This document shows positions 44,287 through 52,441 of a stretch of DNA of 64,000 bases, piece by piece (positions within the stretch are counted from its first letter, which is position 1; every line of letters begins with the position of its first letter). The translations under genes and the position numbers were made by a program. A model generated the notes under the pieces. It had not been told where the DNA came from. It saw nothing but the letters and a program-made list of their open reading frames with translations, and did not search any database. Origin of the DNA: JAPPHA01 sp965221575 (GTDB taxonomy: Bacteria > Pseudomonadota > Alphaproteobacteria > Rhodobacterales > Rhodobacteraceae); NCBI GenBank assembly GCA_965221575.1, contig CBDCSM010000012.1, forward strand, positions 930,001 through 994,000, written 5' to 3'.

Positions 44287-45588
44287 CTATATGGCAGCGG
44301 GTTCCTTTTCCAGGATGCCGGTAAGATGCTCATCGAGGTCGTTGAGACCTTCGTCCACAGTCTTGGACATGTCCCAGACCTTGTCAAGCATACGGGTCAC
44401 CGCACTTGAGGCACCGCCGTAGACGGAGAATTCCGCCCCCTTCGGATGGGACACATCCCAGAAGGCATATTGACCGTTCTCCTCGGAACCTCTGAAGTGT
44501 TCCTTGTGCGGAGAAGTATTATATCCTTCGAATGCGAGGCCCTCCATCGTCACCGGAATCTGCGACGAAGCCACGCCAAATTCCCCTGCACGCTCCACGA
44601 TGTACTTGTAGATGTTGCCAATGGCTTCCTTGACGTCGTCCGGACGACCGTATGGAAGCACCAGCCCGCTGTATTCGTACATCACGGCCCGCTTGTCTCC
44701 CAGGATCGGCATCACATCGGCGCGGAAGTTCAGGTTCGGCTGCTGGAGCGAACTACCGACAACCCAGGTGCCGGAATAGAACGACGATGCCTGGCCTGTC
44801 AGCCAGTAATCATAGCGCTGGGTTATGTTCGGATCCGAGATTTCCCATTCGTAGAGGGAATTCAGAACGAATTCCGCAGCCTTCCTGCCAGCCTCGTTGT
44901 TGAAATTCGTCGCCTTTCCGTCATCGGTGACCATCGAACCACCGTACTGGAACAGCAGCGCTCCCCAGATGTTGTTCGGCAGTATCCCCGACCTTGGACA
45001 CGAAAACCCCGATTGGATAATGTCGCCGGCGTCGTTTCGCAGCGTCATCTTCTTGGTCCATTCGACGAATTCTTCAAGGTTCTCCGGCTCCCGGTCCGTC
45101 GGAAGGCCCGCCTTGTCCAGGTGGTCAAGATTGTAGAACAGGACCCACGAGTTCCAACCGTGCGGCACCGCATAGAGTTGTCCGTCCCAGCGGCACCGGT
45201 CCAGGATGTGCGGAAGCACCTTGTCGAGCGGATAGTCGACCGCCGCCAGCATGTCGTCCATCGGGTCGAGAGCCCCGATTCCAAGGAACCCTCCCATGTA
45301 CGGATAGTCGGTTTCGAACATGTCTGGCAGGTCATTGGCGCCGTAGGCGGCCGTGAACTTTGTGTCACCCTCATTCGAGAAATTGTCGAACGCGACGTCG
45401 TACCCGTGTGCGTCAGCCGCGCGCTGGCCGAACTCGATGAGGGGGTCTCCAGCCGATGCTCCCAGTCCCAACCAGAACCGCATCTGTCTCAGCGCAAGCG
45501 CTTGTTGCGGCGTGAGGCCCAGCGCGGTCGCGCCGACGGCTGCCAGGGACGAATTCCTCAAAAACTTCCGTCTTGAAAGCCCATTCAT
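44287..45588 (-). CDS. ABC solute-binding protein with Tat signal
   Basis: Extracellular family 1 solute-binding protein, 433 residues from ATG 45588 (GGGAGA at 7 nt; another ATG is 3 bases upstream). The N-terminus MNGLSRRKFLRNSSLAAVGA is a twin-arginine signal, so the protein is probably folded in the cytoplasm before export, which is unusual but known for this family. The body has the two-domain fold: DPLIEFGQRAADAHGYDVAF, DLPDMFETDYPYMGGFLG, the ligand-side aromatic stretch AVPHGWNSWVLFYN and TGQASSFYSGTWVVG. It is the first gene of the operon; a carbohydrate or glycoside ligand is likely. Confidence 0.9.
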   Translation of the reverse strand: MNGLSRRKFLRNSSLAAVGATALGLTPQQALALRQMRFWLGLGASAGDPLIEFGQRAADAHGYDVAFDNFSNEGDTKFTAAYGANDLPDMFETDYPYMGGFLGIGALDPMDDMLAAVDYPLDKVLPHILDRCRWDGQLYAVPHGWNSWVLFYNLDHLDKAGLPTDREPENLEEFVEWTKKMTLRNDAGDIIQSGFSCPRSGILPNNIWGALLFQYGGSMVTDDGKATNFNNEAGRKAAEFVLNSLYEWEISDPNITQRYDYWLTGQASSFYSGTWVVGSSLQQPNLNFRADVMPILGDKRAVMYEYSGLVLPYGRPDDVKEAIGNIYKYIVERAGEFGVASSQIPVTMEGLAFEGYNTSPHKEHFRGSEENGQYAFWDVSHPKGAEFSVYGGASSAVTRMLDKVWDMSKTVDEGLNDLDEHLTGILEKEPAAI

Positions 45589-46225
45589 CATTTCTTCTCC
45601 CAGAATAATTCCAATCACCTGCCACGACAGGAATCCCGAGAAAACTAACGATCGCCATGACCGGCTTGTTGAACCCGTCGGAAAGTCTTCTGCGTGGCGA
45701 TGTCGCGACGTTAGCGACCGCCCTGAGACCTGTCAAGGAAACCTAACCGGTGCTTCATCGATAGAGTTCCGTAAAGATTGTTTTTGTCGTTGAGGTAACT
45801 TAATTCGGGCGGGACTCTGCATGCAACAGTCCCGGCGGATTTCGTCACGGAAGGACTTTGGCGGGAAAATTTCAAGAAGATCGAACGTCCCGTTCTGCAG
45901 CGGCATAGGCCTCGCCAACACTGGAAAACGGTGGTCGGGTTTGCCGGATGCGTCACCTCCTTCAGCGTCAACATGGCCAAATCGGCAAGAAGCACCATCA
46001 GGTCGTGTACTGGCGACAGATCAGCGGTGCGTTCTTTGCCCCGGCAAGCAAAATCGTTGGCATGACGGTCTCATCGCGATCATCGGCTCGAATTTTTGCC
46101 AATTTCAACCAGGATGAACACATGAGCCACCGCAAGACAACGGGATCTGTCTCGTGACCAAACGGAACGGCCGTCAATGCTGGAGTAACCAATCGACGCT
46201 GAGCCGAGCGAAACATTGACAGTAT
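45589..46225. other. Intergenic region between divergent SBP and mmcB genes
   Basis: About 640 bp. It should hold the promoter of the ABC operon on the minus strand and the LexA-controlled mmcB promoter at its right end. No open frame with a credible start was found, and I see no repeat or RNA gene. Confidence 0.45.
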
Positions 46226-46240
46226 GTTCTACAAATGTTC
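46216..46240 (+). promoter_or_regulatory. LexA operator and -35 element of mmcB
   Basis: GTTCTACAAATGTTC at 46226-46240 is a perfect GTTC-N7-GTTC LexA box. A consensus TTGACA (46216-46221) lies 4 bp upstream, so LexA would sit on the spacer and block polymerase. The box ends 9 bp before ATG 46250. This predicts DNA-damage induction of mmcB. Confidence 0.88.
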
Positions 46241-46249
46241 AAAGGCCGG

Positions 46250-46786
46250 ATGAACATGGAACAAGACCCTGGAAGGCTTCTTGCCCGTGGCGTCATGCGT
46301 CATCTGATGCACCATGGCTTCGTGACAATGGAACAGTTTGTTCCTTCGCCAGGGCTACGCGTCGACGTCATGGCGCTGGGTCCCAAAGGCGAGTTCTGGA
46401 TTATCGAATGCAAGTCCGGTTTGGCAGACTTCAGGTCCGACACAAAATGGCATCGTTATCTCGAGTTCTGCGACCAGTTCTTGTGGGCCGTCGATACTTC
46501 GTTTCCGATCGACGTTCTGCCACCGGATACCGGTTTGATCATTTCCGACGGCTTCGATGCGAGTATCGAACGCTGTGCGCCGGACATCCCTTCCAATCCG
46601 TTGCATGCATCCCGGCGCAAGGCATTAACACTTAGATTTGCCCGAACCGCTGCCGAAAGACTACGAATTGTTCATGATCCATCTTCAGTCAGGAGGTTTG
46701 CTCCTGAAGGAAACCATAATCGGTATCCCGACGAGGCAGAAAAAAGGAATTCGGTCTCCACCCAAGCCTTGAGTCGAGCAGAGTAG
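46250..46786 (+). CDS. mmcB: MmcB-family DNA repair protein
   Basis: A 178-residue protein with a PD-(D/E)XK nuclease-like core: LRVDVMALGPKGEFWIIECKSGLADFRSDTKW gives the D..ECK arrangement (split here over about residues 42-70) followed by HRYLEFCDQFLWAVD. This matches MmcB, an alphaproteobacterial protein for mitomycin C and UV resistance that is LexA-regulated in Caulobacter and acts in the ImuB pathway. An upstream ATG at 46235 falls inside the LexA box, so 46250 (AAAGG upstream) or 46256 is more plausible. The SOS box and the imuABC operon elsewhere in the window support the same regulon. Confidence 0.88.
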   Translation: MNMEQDPGRLLARGVMRHLMHHGFVTMEQFVPSPGLRVDVMALGPKGEFWIIECKSGLADFRSDTKWHRYLEFCDQFLWAVDTSFPIDVLPPDTGLIISDGFDASIERCAPDIPSNPLHASRRKALTLRFARTAAERLRIVHDPSSVRRFAPEGNHNRYPDEAEKRNSVSTQALSRAE

Positions 46787-47008
46787 ACAGTTCCAATATT
46801 TTTTCGGAGGGGCCCGAAATCCTCAAAACCGACCAATTTCGACCGGCCCAATTTCGATCAGACTCCCCCCCGTAAACACATGACTTGCGCTGAAGGGCGG
46901 GCTTCGAGCCTGAGGACCCGCGTCACGACCCACTTCACGGGTTTTGTTTCGGTACGCCGGCGGCCTTGCCTTGCAAAAAACCCGTCTGAACGCTATTCGT
47001 GCAGGTGT

Positions 47009-47085
47009 GCCGACGTAGCTCAGTTGGTTAGAGCACTAGATTGTGGATCTAGGGGTCCCCTGTTCGAGTCAGGGCGTCGGTACCA
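47009..47085 (+). tRNA. tRNA-His (anticodon GTG)
   Basis: A full cloverleaf of 77 nt with encoded CCA. Acceptor GCCGACG pairs with CGTCGGT (first pair G-U), D arm GCTC/GAGC, anticodon stem CTAGA/TCTAG with loop TTGTGGA giving anticodon GTG, variable GGGTC, T arm CCCTG/CAGGG with loop TTCGAGT, discriminator A. There is no G at position -1, and the discriminator is A, the alphaproteobacterial tRNA-His pattern rather than the usual G-1/C73. Confidence 0.97.
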
Positions 47086-47170
47086 CCATCCCAGAACAAT
47101 AGGAGACTTCTCGGCGCGTTGGTAACCCTTGCCCGAAACGGGCGCGGTCGTCGCCATGACCGACAACCTT

Positions 47171-48718
47171 TCAGAAATCCGTTGGCGCCCCACCCTGTTC
47201 CTTGCGTTTCGCAACGAACTCGCCAAGTTCTTCCCTGATGCCTTCATCCATTGGCGGCCGTTCGAATTCCGAGAGGATATTCTTCCAGATCCCGTTCGCG
47301 CGCTGGGCCGTCCAGACCGCGCCATTTCTTTCCCATGCCTCGAAATTGGTCCAGTCAGACAGGAATGGCGAATAGAATGCGGTCTCATATCTGTCCTGAG
47401 TGTGCTTGGCTCCAAAAAAGTGACCTCTCGGTCCAACCTCCCTGATTGCATCAACGGCGACATCGTCGTCGGTCGTCGAAACGAGCGCCGCATCCATGTA
47501 GCGCTCGAATTGCTGAAGGATTTCGCAGTCCATGACGAATTTTTCGTAACTTGCGATGAGACCGCCTTCGAGCCAACCCGCGGCATGGTAGACGATATTC
47601 ACATGACCCTGTACGGCCGACCACAAGGAGTTCATGCTTTCCCACACCGCCTGTCCGTCCGGGGCGTTCGCTGCGCAAGCGTTTGAAGCTCTGAGTGGCA
47701 GTCCGTAGAATCGCGCCATTTGTCCCGAGATCTGGGTAGCCCTCACATATTCCGGCGTCCCGAAAGCCGGCGCTCCCGACTTCATGTCGACGTTGGATGT
47801 GAACGAACCGATGACGCACGGCGTACCGGGATTGATGCACTGCAAGAGCGCAATCGCGGCCAGACCTTCGGCCACGAATTGTGTAACTGCCCCGACCATG
47901 GTGACGGGAGCCATGGCACCTGCCAAGGTGAACGGGGAAACAACCACCATTTGTCCCCGACGGGCGCAGCGCATTGCTCCATCCAGCATCGGATGATCAT
48001 GTTTCAACGGGGAGGTCGAATTGATGTTCGTGTACATCCTGGATTCGTCTTCGAATTCCTGGTGCGTCAAACCGCCCGCTATCCTAACCATCTCCATGAC
48101 GTCTTCGACACGTTCGCGACCGAGTGAATAGGCATGGCACACCTTGTCTGTGGTCAATAGTTTCGTATGAACGCATTCGAGGTGCCGAATGGACGGGTGA
48201 ATGTCGACCGGTTCAACCGGATACCCGCCGGCGAGATGGATGCAGTTGAAGTACTGCGTCAATTTGAGGAAGTTTTCGAAGTCTTCGAAATTTCCGACAC
48301 GGCGACCCTTGTCGAGGCATAGCGCGTTTGGTGGTGACGACACGTTCACGAATACCATGTTGCGGCCGCCAATCGTAATCCTCCGTTCCGGATTCCTCGG
48401 AGTCACGGTGAACTCGGACGGACAGTTTCCGATCATTTCCTTGACCCATTCACGGTCCATTCGAATGTTTTCGCCGTTGACCCTGCAGCCGGCCCGTTTC
48501 AGGATTTCACAGGACTCCGCGTTAAGGAATTCAATGCCGATTTCTTCAAGAATCCTCATGGCTCCGTTATGGATTGCCAGAACGCCCTCTTCGTTTAACG
48601 GTTCGGTCGGTGAATCCAGGTTGACCGGTGGATTCCAGGGCATCTGCTCGATGGCGCACCTGGCTGCCCTGCGGGTATTTCCCCGGCGCCCTCCGGAACG
48701 TCGCCGTGCTCCAGCCAT
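47171..48718 (-). CDS. MttB-family methyltransferase, non-pyrrolysine
   Basis: A 515-residue member of the trimethylamine methyltransferase (MttB) superfamily. The start ATG 48718 has GGGGAG upstream. Segments GAMRILEEIGIEFLNAESCE, SPPNALCLDKGRRVGNFEDF and SPFTLAGAMAPVTMVGAVTQ match the MttB barrel. The frame is continuous with no internal amber, so it lacks the pyrrolysine of true trimethylamine enzymes and belongs with glycine-betaine or related quaternary-amine demethylases (MtgB-like). Such enzymes pass the methyl group to a corrinoid protein; none is encoded nearby. It follows the HAD phosphatase gene by 92 bp. The choline-dehydrogenase-like gene at 12.8 kb could supply betaine, as inference. 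Confidence 0.87.
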   Translation of the reverse strand: MAGARRRSGGRRGNTRRAARCAIEQMPWNPPVNLDSPTEPLNEEGVLAIHNGAMRILEEIGIEFLNAESCEILKRAGCRVNGENIRMDREWVKEMIGNCPSEFTVTPRNPERRITIGGRNMVFVNVSSPPNALCLDKGRRVGNFEDFENFLKLTQYFNCIHLAGGYPVEPVDIHPSIRHLECVHTKLLTTDKVCHAYSLGRERVEDVMEMVRIAGGLTHQEFEDESRMYTNINSTSPLKHDHPMLDGAMRCARRGQMVVVSPFTLAGAMAPVTMVGAVTQFVAEGLAAIALLQCINPGTPCVIGSFTSNVDMKSGAPAFGTPEYVRATQISGQMARFYGLPLRASNACAANAPDGQAVWESMNSLWSAVQGHVNIVYHAAGWLEGGLIASYEKFVMDCEILQQFERYMDAALVSTTDDDVAVDAIREVGPRGHFFGAKHTQDRYETAFYSPFLSDWTNFEAWERNGAVWTAQRANGIWKNILSEFERPPMDEGIREELGEFVAKRKEQGGAPTDF

Positions 48719-48810
48719 CGTTTCTCCCCTGACGCGTCCGGTGCGGATATCGTCGTCGCCGAAGTCCGTGAAATCTTTGACGCGTGCGTGCACCGCGCCA
48801 ATCAATGTCA

Positions 48811-49557
48811 CTATTTTTTTCGGCTGTCTACTGTTCCAGCCAGCCAGTCCGGGAGGGACCAGATACCGTCGAGAACCACGTCGGCATCCGTTTCCAGTTG
48901 TTGCCGTGACGCCGGACCGGTCAGGACCCCGATCACGAGCCCGACACCTGCCGACCTTCCCGCAGTCAGGTCGTGGGAACTGTCTCCGACCATCGCGATG
49001 TCATGAAGCGGAATGGCGCATTTCGTCGAAAAAGCCTCGATCATTCCCGTTCCCGGCTTACCACCGAACCCGCTGTCATAGCCGCACACGAATTCGAACC
49101 GATCGCGCACGCCAGCGGCGGCGAGCTGGTCTTCGGCACTGTCCACGAAGTCATTGGTGGCAACGCCAAGTGTGAGTCCCATTGATCGGAGCCGGTCGAG
49201 AACCCGGTAAAGATCGCGAACGGGTTTGGGTATGAGCCCGGACAGGCGATCGAAGCAGATCGCGTTGATCTCGTCAAATCCGAGTTTTCCGTGCAAGCTG
49301 GCCCAAATCCGGGTCGTTTCGTCCGGCGTTGCGTTGACGAGAAATGAATCCGCGTCGAAACGCCCGGTCGTGATGTCGAATCCTCCAGCCGCGCCAAGGC
49401 GCGCTCTCATCAAGCGGTCGTCGGGAGCCAGATCAAGCAGAACCTGGTTGACCCAATCTGCCCAGGTGCCGGTAAAGTCGAACAGGGTGCCATCCTTGTC
49501 GAAGAGTACCCCGCGTACGGCACGCCCTGCCCCGTTTCGACGGTCAGTCGCTGTCAA
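48811..49557 (-). CDS. HAD-family hydrolase, phosphoglycolate phosphatase-like
   Basis: A 248-residue haloacid dehalogenase-fold phosphatase. Motif I is GVLFDKDGTLFDF (nucleophile first Asp), motif II is GLTLGVATNDF, motif III lysine is near GGKPGTGMIEAF and motif IV is IAMVGDSSHDLTAGRSAG. The helical cap is C1 type, as in Gph. The only start in frame with a ribosome binding site is TTG 49557, after AGGAAA, so its translation may be coupled to the short ORF overlapping upstream. The substrate is unassigned. Confidence 0.83.
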   Translation of the reverse strand: MTATDRRNGAGRAVRGVLFDKDGTLFDFTGTWADWVNQVLLDLAPDDRLMRARLGAAGGFDITTGRFDADSFLVNATPDETTRIWASLHGKLGFDEINAICFDRLSGLIPKPVRDLYRVLDRLRSMGLTLGVATNDFVDSAEDQLAAAGVRDRFEFVCGYDSGFGGKPGTGMIEAFSTKCAIPLHDIAMVGDSSHDLTAGRSAGVGLVIGVLTGPASRQQLETDADVVLDGIWSLPDWLAGTVDSRKK

Positions 49558-49732
49558 TTTCCTGCTTTCGAAGGAGTCGAATCATAACCGGAATCATTTC
49601 GCCGCCGAATCCCACTAATTCTCCCGAATTTCCATACCATTCCTGCTCGGTGTCCAGGATTTCCTGAAACGATCGATAGCCGTGTCTTTCAACATGAAAG
49701 GGCTGCCTGCGTGAAAATTTCGTTGTAGGCAA
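49544..49732 (-). CDS. Short ORF upstream of HAD gene, possible gene fragment
   Basis: A 62-codon frame that ends 14 bp inside the HAD gene. It has no ATG until residue 46; its only early start is a TTG inside the left arm of an 11-bp inverted repeat, with no ribosome binding site. The text HVERHGYRSFQEILDTEQEW looks like real protein but I do not recognise it. It may be the surviving 3' end of a gene truncated when the nucleotidyltransferase cassette arrived, or chance. Confidence is low. Confidence 0.25.
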   Translation of the reverse strand: MPTTKFSRRQPFHVERHGYRSFQEILDTEQEWYGNSGELVGFGGEMIPVMIRLLRKQEIDSD

Positions 49733-49753
49733 TTATTGAAATTTGCCTACAAC
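49722..49753. promoter_or_regulatory. Perfect 11-bp inverted repeat before nucleotidyltransferase
   Basis: GTTGTAGGCAA (49722-49732) and TTGCCTACAAC (49743-49753) are exact reverse complements with a 10-bp spacer, so the arm centres lie 21 bp apart (two helical turns), as for a dimeric repressor. It lies 17 bp upstream of the nucleotidyltransferase ATG. No adjacent regulator gene is visible. Confidence 0.5.
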
Positions 49754-49770
49754 ACGGCATTGCGGAGATC

Positions 49771-50697
49771 ATGGCAATGAAACCCCTCGAGAGATTGCCG
49801 GTTTCGGTCCAGACACTCTATGCCGACCTGGCCGACAAGGCGTGGACGGGCAACTTCCGTGAAGTCATGGCGTCGGGCGGCACGCCGTACAAGCGCACGC
49901 ACAAGGACCGCGACTACTGGTATTGGCAACCCCCCACAAGAGGAGGAATCCGGCCCTCGGCAAGGTATCTCGGTCCGGATTCCCCGGACGTCCGCCAGCG
50001 AATACAGGATCGGACCAAACTGGCGGCCGCCCGCAAGGACAGGCTGGAAATTGTCCGGGCCCTGCGCGCAGCGCGACTGCCGGTTCCGGACGGTTTGAGC
50101 GGAAACGTGCTCGCGGCTCTCTCCGAGGCCGGCGCGTTCCGCTTGCGGTCGGTGGTCGTTGGTTCGGTCGCTTTCCAGTGCTACGCGCCGATGCTTGGTG
50201 TCCGGATGCCCGGAGAACTAGGTCGCACCGGCGACGTCGATATCGGCCAGTTCCGCGCGATTTCCCTTGCAGTCGACGACGAGATCGACGCGGACCTCCT
50301 TGCGGTTCTCCAGAGGGCGGACCACCGGTTCGAGGCCATTCCGTCGCCGGTCGACACGCGTCGGGTCCTGCGTTACGCGATCCGGGCAGGGACCCTGGAG
50401 ACGTTTTCCGTCGATGTCCTGTCGCCACTGAGCGGCCCTGACCGGCCCGGGCCCACGCCCCTGACGGCATTGAGAGGCCATGCGCAGCCACTCCGGTATC
50501 TCGATTTCCTGATATTCCGGGAAATCGAGGCGGTGGCGCTGCACGGACCCGGCGTGCCGGTCAAGGTCCCGGCGCCGGAAAAATTCGCCCTCCACAAGTT
50601 GATCGTCTCCCGCATGCACATCGATTCCGCCGCCAGCCAGGCCAAGGCGAGAAAGGACATTGCACAGGCTGAATTATTGCTGAGGGCACTTGCATAG
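49771..50697 (+). CDS. GSU2403-type nucleotidyltransferase-fold protein, amber-truncated
   Basis: A 308-residue protein whose middle carries a nucleotidyltransferase core: VVVGSVAFQCYAPMLGVRMP followed by RTGDVDIGQF, i.e. a G-S helix and a D-x-D metal motif (GDVDI). The N-terminal region with FREVMASGGTPYKRTHKDRD and YWYWQPPTRGG matches GSU2403-family proteins as I remember them. AbiEii/MNT toxins share the fold, so a toxin-antitoxin or defence role is possible but not shown. The frame ends at TAG 50695, yet the next 69 codons read like the normal C-terminus, so one G-to-T change of a GAG codon has probably truncated the protein. It stands alone on the plus strand behind an inverted repeat. 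Confidence 0.75.
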   Translation: MAMKPLERLPVSVQTLYADLADKAWTGNFREVMASGGTPYKRTHKDRDYWYWQPPTRGGIRPSARYLGPDSPDVRQRIQDRTKLAAARKDRLEIVRALRAARLPVPDGLSGNVLAALSEAGAFRLRSVVVGSVAFQCYAPMLGVRMPGELGRTGDVDIGQFRAISLAVDDEIDADLLAVLQRADHRFEAIPSPVDTRRVLRYAIRAGTLETFSVDVLSPLSGPDRPGPTPLTALRGHAQPLRYLDFLIFREIEAVALHGPGVPVKVPAPEKFALHKLIVSRMHIDSAASQAKARKDIAQAELLLRALA

Positions 50698-50907
50698 GAC
50701 AGGTCACACGAACTGGACGCCGCCTGGCAGGAACTTCTGGGGCGTGGGCCCGCCTGGAGAAACACGGTGAAAAGAGCGCTCAAGGCGCTTCCCGGGAGTC
50801 TTCGCAAGATCTTGCCGTTATCGGAGGATTCTCCGCCCGGACCACCGCGGTCGGGGACTGCAGGAGAAGAGAATAACCGCGGCCACGACGACGTCAGTCC
50901 CTGCTGA
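50698..50907 (+). pseudogene. Detached C-terminal tail of the nucleotidyltransferase
   Basis: In frame after the amber codon come 69 sense codons ending at TGA 50905-50907. The first 40 (DRSHELDAAWQELLGRGPAW and onward) have the amphipathic, Trp-containing pattern expected at the end of GSU2403-type proteins. The last 25 or so are Pro/Gly/Asn-rich. It is expressed only if the amber is read through. Confidence 0.5.
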
Positions 50908-51183
50908 CCGCGGCTGGCCGGTGTCCTGACAGTCGCTACGGCCTCAAGACCTTACAACTGTCCGGGACAAGGGTGATCCGTTCGTTTGAGCCGGTTCTCG
51001 ATCAGAAACCACGCATCCGGATCTCTGTCCTTGCAAGGAATGCCGGCGCGAAACGGTCCGGACGCCTTTTCCCGGGCGTCGAATTAGGGAGGGACATGCC
51101 GCACAGGATTGAAATCAGGTCCGAACCTGTTGTGAAACGACATGGACATCGCCGGGGATTCAATTGCGAACGGGTGTATCCGA
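50908..51183. other. Intergenic region before DUF3572
   Basis: Roughly 275 bp between the nucleotidyltransferase tail and the converging DUF3572 gene. No gene, RNA or repeat is recognisable. Confidence 0.4.
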
Positions 51184-51474
51184 TCATGTCCAGTGCGGCA
51201 GGTCTCCTCCGGGCAATGACGCACGGAATTCGGCAATTTCTTCGTAGCTCAATCCCAAATGATCACTGAACATTTTGACGTAGCGATCGTCAGTCATCAG
51301 GAAATCGAGAACGGCGGCAAGAAATTCCCGGTCATCCATCACTTCACGAACCTCCGACAAACCGGCACCTGTTTCATTCAGAAATCGCGCAAGCAGAGCA
51401 CTGTCCGATGCGACCCATTCGAATGCACGAATCGCCATCAATTCGGCCTCTTCGCGATTCCGTGTCACGCCCAT
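51184..51474 (-). CDS. DUF3572 protein
   Basis: A 96-residue alpha-helical protein belonging to DUF3572, a family essentially confined to alphaproteobacteria. The pattern EEAELMAIRAFEWVASDSAL, RFLNETGAGLSEVRE and FLAAVLDFLMTDD is characteristic. ATG 51474 has AGGGAG 9 nt upstream. Function unknown. In other genomes it often lies next to the response-regulator genes divK and pleD; here it is downstream of an ECF operon on the same strand, 34 bp away from its last gene's stop, with its own ribosome binding site. Confidence 0.85.
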   Translation of the reverse strand: MGVTRNREEAELMAIRAFEWVASDSALLARFLNETGAGLSEVREVMDDREFLAAVLDFLMTDDRYVKMFSDHLGLSYEEIAEFRASLPGGDLPHWT

Positions 51475-51508
51475 GAACACTGACTCCCTAAAGGTCCAGA
51501 TTCACGAT

Positions 51509-52030
51509 CTAGTATCCACTCGTGTCTCGATTCCCGGACAACTGGTGCTTCCTTCGGGATAAGGCGTTTTCTCGAAATGCTTCCGCAAGTGCGATACGGT
51601 CTTCCAGCGAAAGCTCCGAAATCACGTCAACGATCGCTGAATGCCCCTTCTCCCCCAGCCGACCGAATGTTTCTCGCTGTTCCTGAAACGCGGAAAGGAC
51701 AGCTTCTGCGTCGTAAGGGTCAGCCTCGATGGCAGATGCGAGCAATTCGACATTGCGCCTGATTTCCGCTCCCGCATCCCCTGATTCACTTTTCCTCGCC
51801 TCGCGCAAACGATCGATCAGAACTGATCTCTCGGCATCCGGAAGGGCATTGATCAAAGGCCGAACGGACATTCCGGCTGGATTCCAGCCATGGGACCGCC
51901 TGTCGTGCCCGGCTATCGCGCCGACAAAGATGCCGACGACAAGCAAGTTGAGCGCCAATGATGCGATCAGGCAGTATCGGACGAATCTTCCGCTTTCGCG
52001 CAAGCGCTTGAACCATTCCCCAATGGTCAT
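51509..52030 (-). CDS. Periplasmic heavy-metal sensor-like protein (CpxP/ZraP-related)
   Basis: A 173-residue membrane-anchored periplasmic protein. One N-terminal transmembrane helix (about residues 18-41, CLIASLALNLLVVGIFVGAI) is followed by a helical domain with SVRPLINALPDAERSVLIDR, REARKSESGDAGAEIRRNVE and a final ALAEAFRENALSRRK, the LTxxQ-like heavy-metal-resist pattern. ATG 52030 has AGAGGA at 6 nt and overlaps the stop of the preceding gene as ATGA. As the last gene of the ECF operon it probably senses or buffers a periplasmic signal (metal or misfolded protein) for the sigma factor. The signal is inferred only from the family. Confidence 0.8.
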   Translation of the reverse strand: MTIGEWFKRLRESGRFVRYCLIASLALNLLVVGIFVGAIAGHDRRSHGWNPAGMSVRPLINALPDAERSVLIDRLREARKSESGDAGAEIRRNVELLASAIEADPYDAEAVLSAFQEQRETFGRLGEKGHSAIVDVISELSLEDRIALAEAFRENALSRRKHQLSGNRDTSGY

Positions 52031-52428
52031 GACAATTCCTCTGGAAACAGTTCTTCGATGGTCGGCACCGCGACAAAGTCGAGAGCGTAAACGTCCTCGC
52101 CTTGAATCACCGCCATGACCAATTCGGACGTCATCTGCACATTCAGGAATCCAGCGAGGAAACCGGCGCACACGCTTGCTGCAAGCACACCTGCGACGAG
52201 CCGATTCTCAAGTGATGCCCAGAATTTGCCGATCCCCGTCACATGGGTCGGTCGAGGACGCGTTTGCTCCAACGGTTTGTCGCGACGACTTGCCGCTTCC
52301 CTGGTCGATGCATCCGCGAGAATCCTGCTCATCAGCGCAGCGTTCGGTTCGGGCGATGTTCGTCTCGCCTCGGCGAAGTATTCCTCCAAAGCCAGTTCAA
52401 CATCGTCGGTTTTATCTCTGTTATTCAT
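52027..52428 (-). CDS. Small membrane protein, probable anti-sigma factor
   Basis: A 133-residue protein with an acidic cytoplasmic N-terminal part (about 1-77: DDVELALEEYFAEARRTSPE), one transmembrane helix (about 78-100, LVAGVLAASVCAGFLAGFLN) and a short periplasmic tail with an acidic end EELFPEELS. No zinc-binding HxxxCxxC (ZAS) motif is present, so if it is an anti-sigma factor it is of another class. Position directly after the ECF sigma gene (13 bp) and overlap with the metal-sensor gene support that role. It is not recognised as any named family. Confidence 0.65.
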   Translation of the reverse strand: MNNRDKTDDVELALEEYFAEARRTSPEPNAALMSRILADASTREAASRRDKPLEQTRPRPTHVTGIGKFWASLENRLVAGVLAASVCAGFLAGFLNVQMTSELVMAVIQGEDVYALDFVAVPTIEELFPEELS

Positions 52429-52441
52429 TGCGTTGGGGTCC

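Noticed and set aside
50695..50697. Amber codons as possible pyrrolysine or recoded sense codons
   Set aside because: TAG is the ordinary terminator of pccB, pyrE and the Ldh_2 gene here, the MttB homologue has no internal TAG, and no pyl genes are visible.
52347..52361. GTTC-N7-GTTC match to the LexA box
   Set aside because: It lies inside the coding sequence of the 133-residue membrane protein, far from any start or promoter on either strand, so probably a coincidence.
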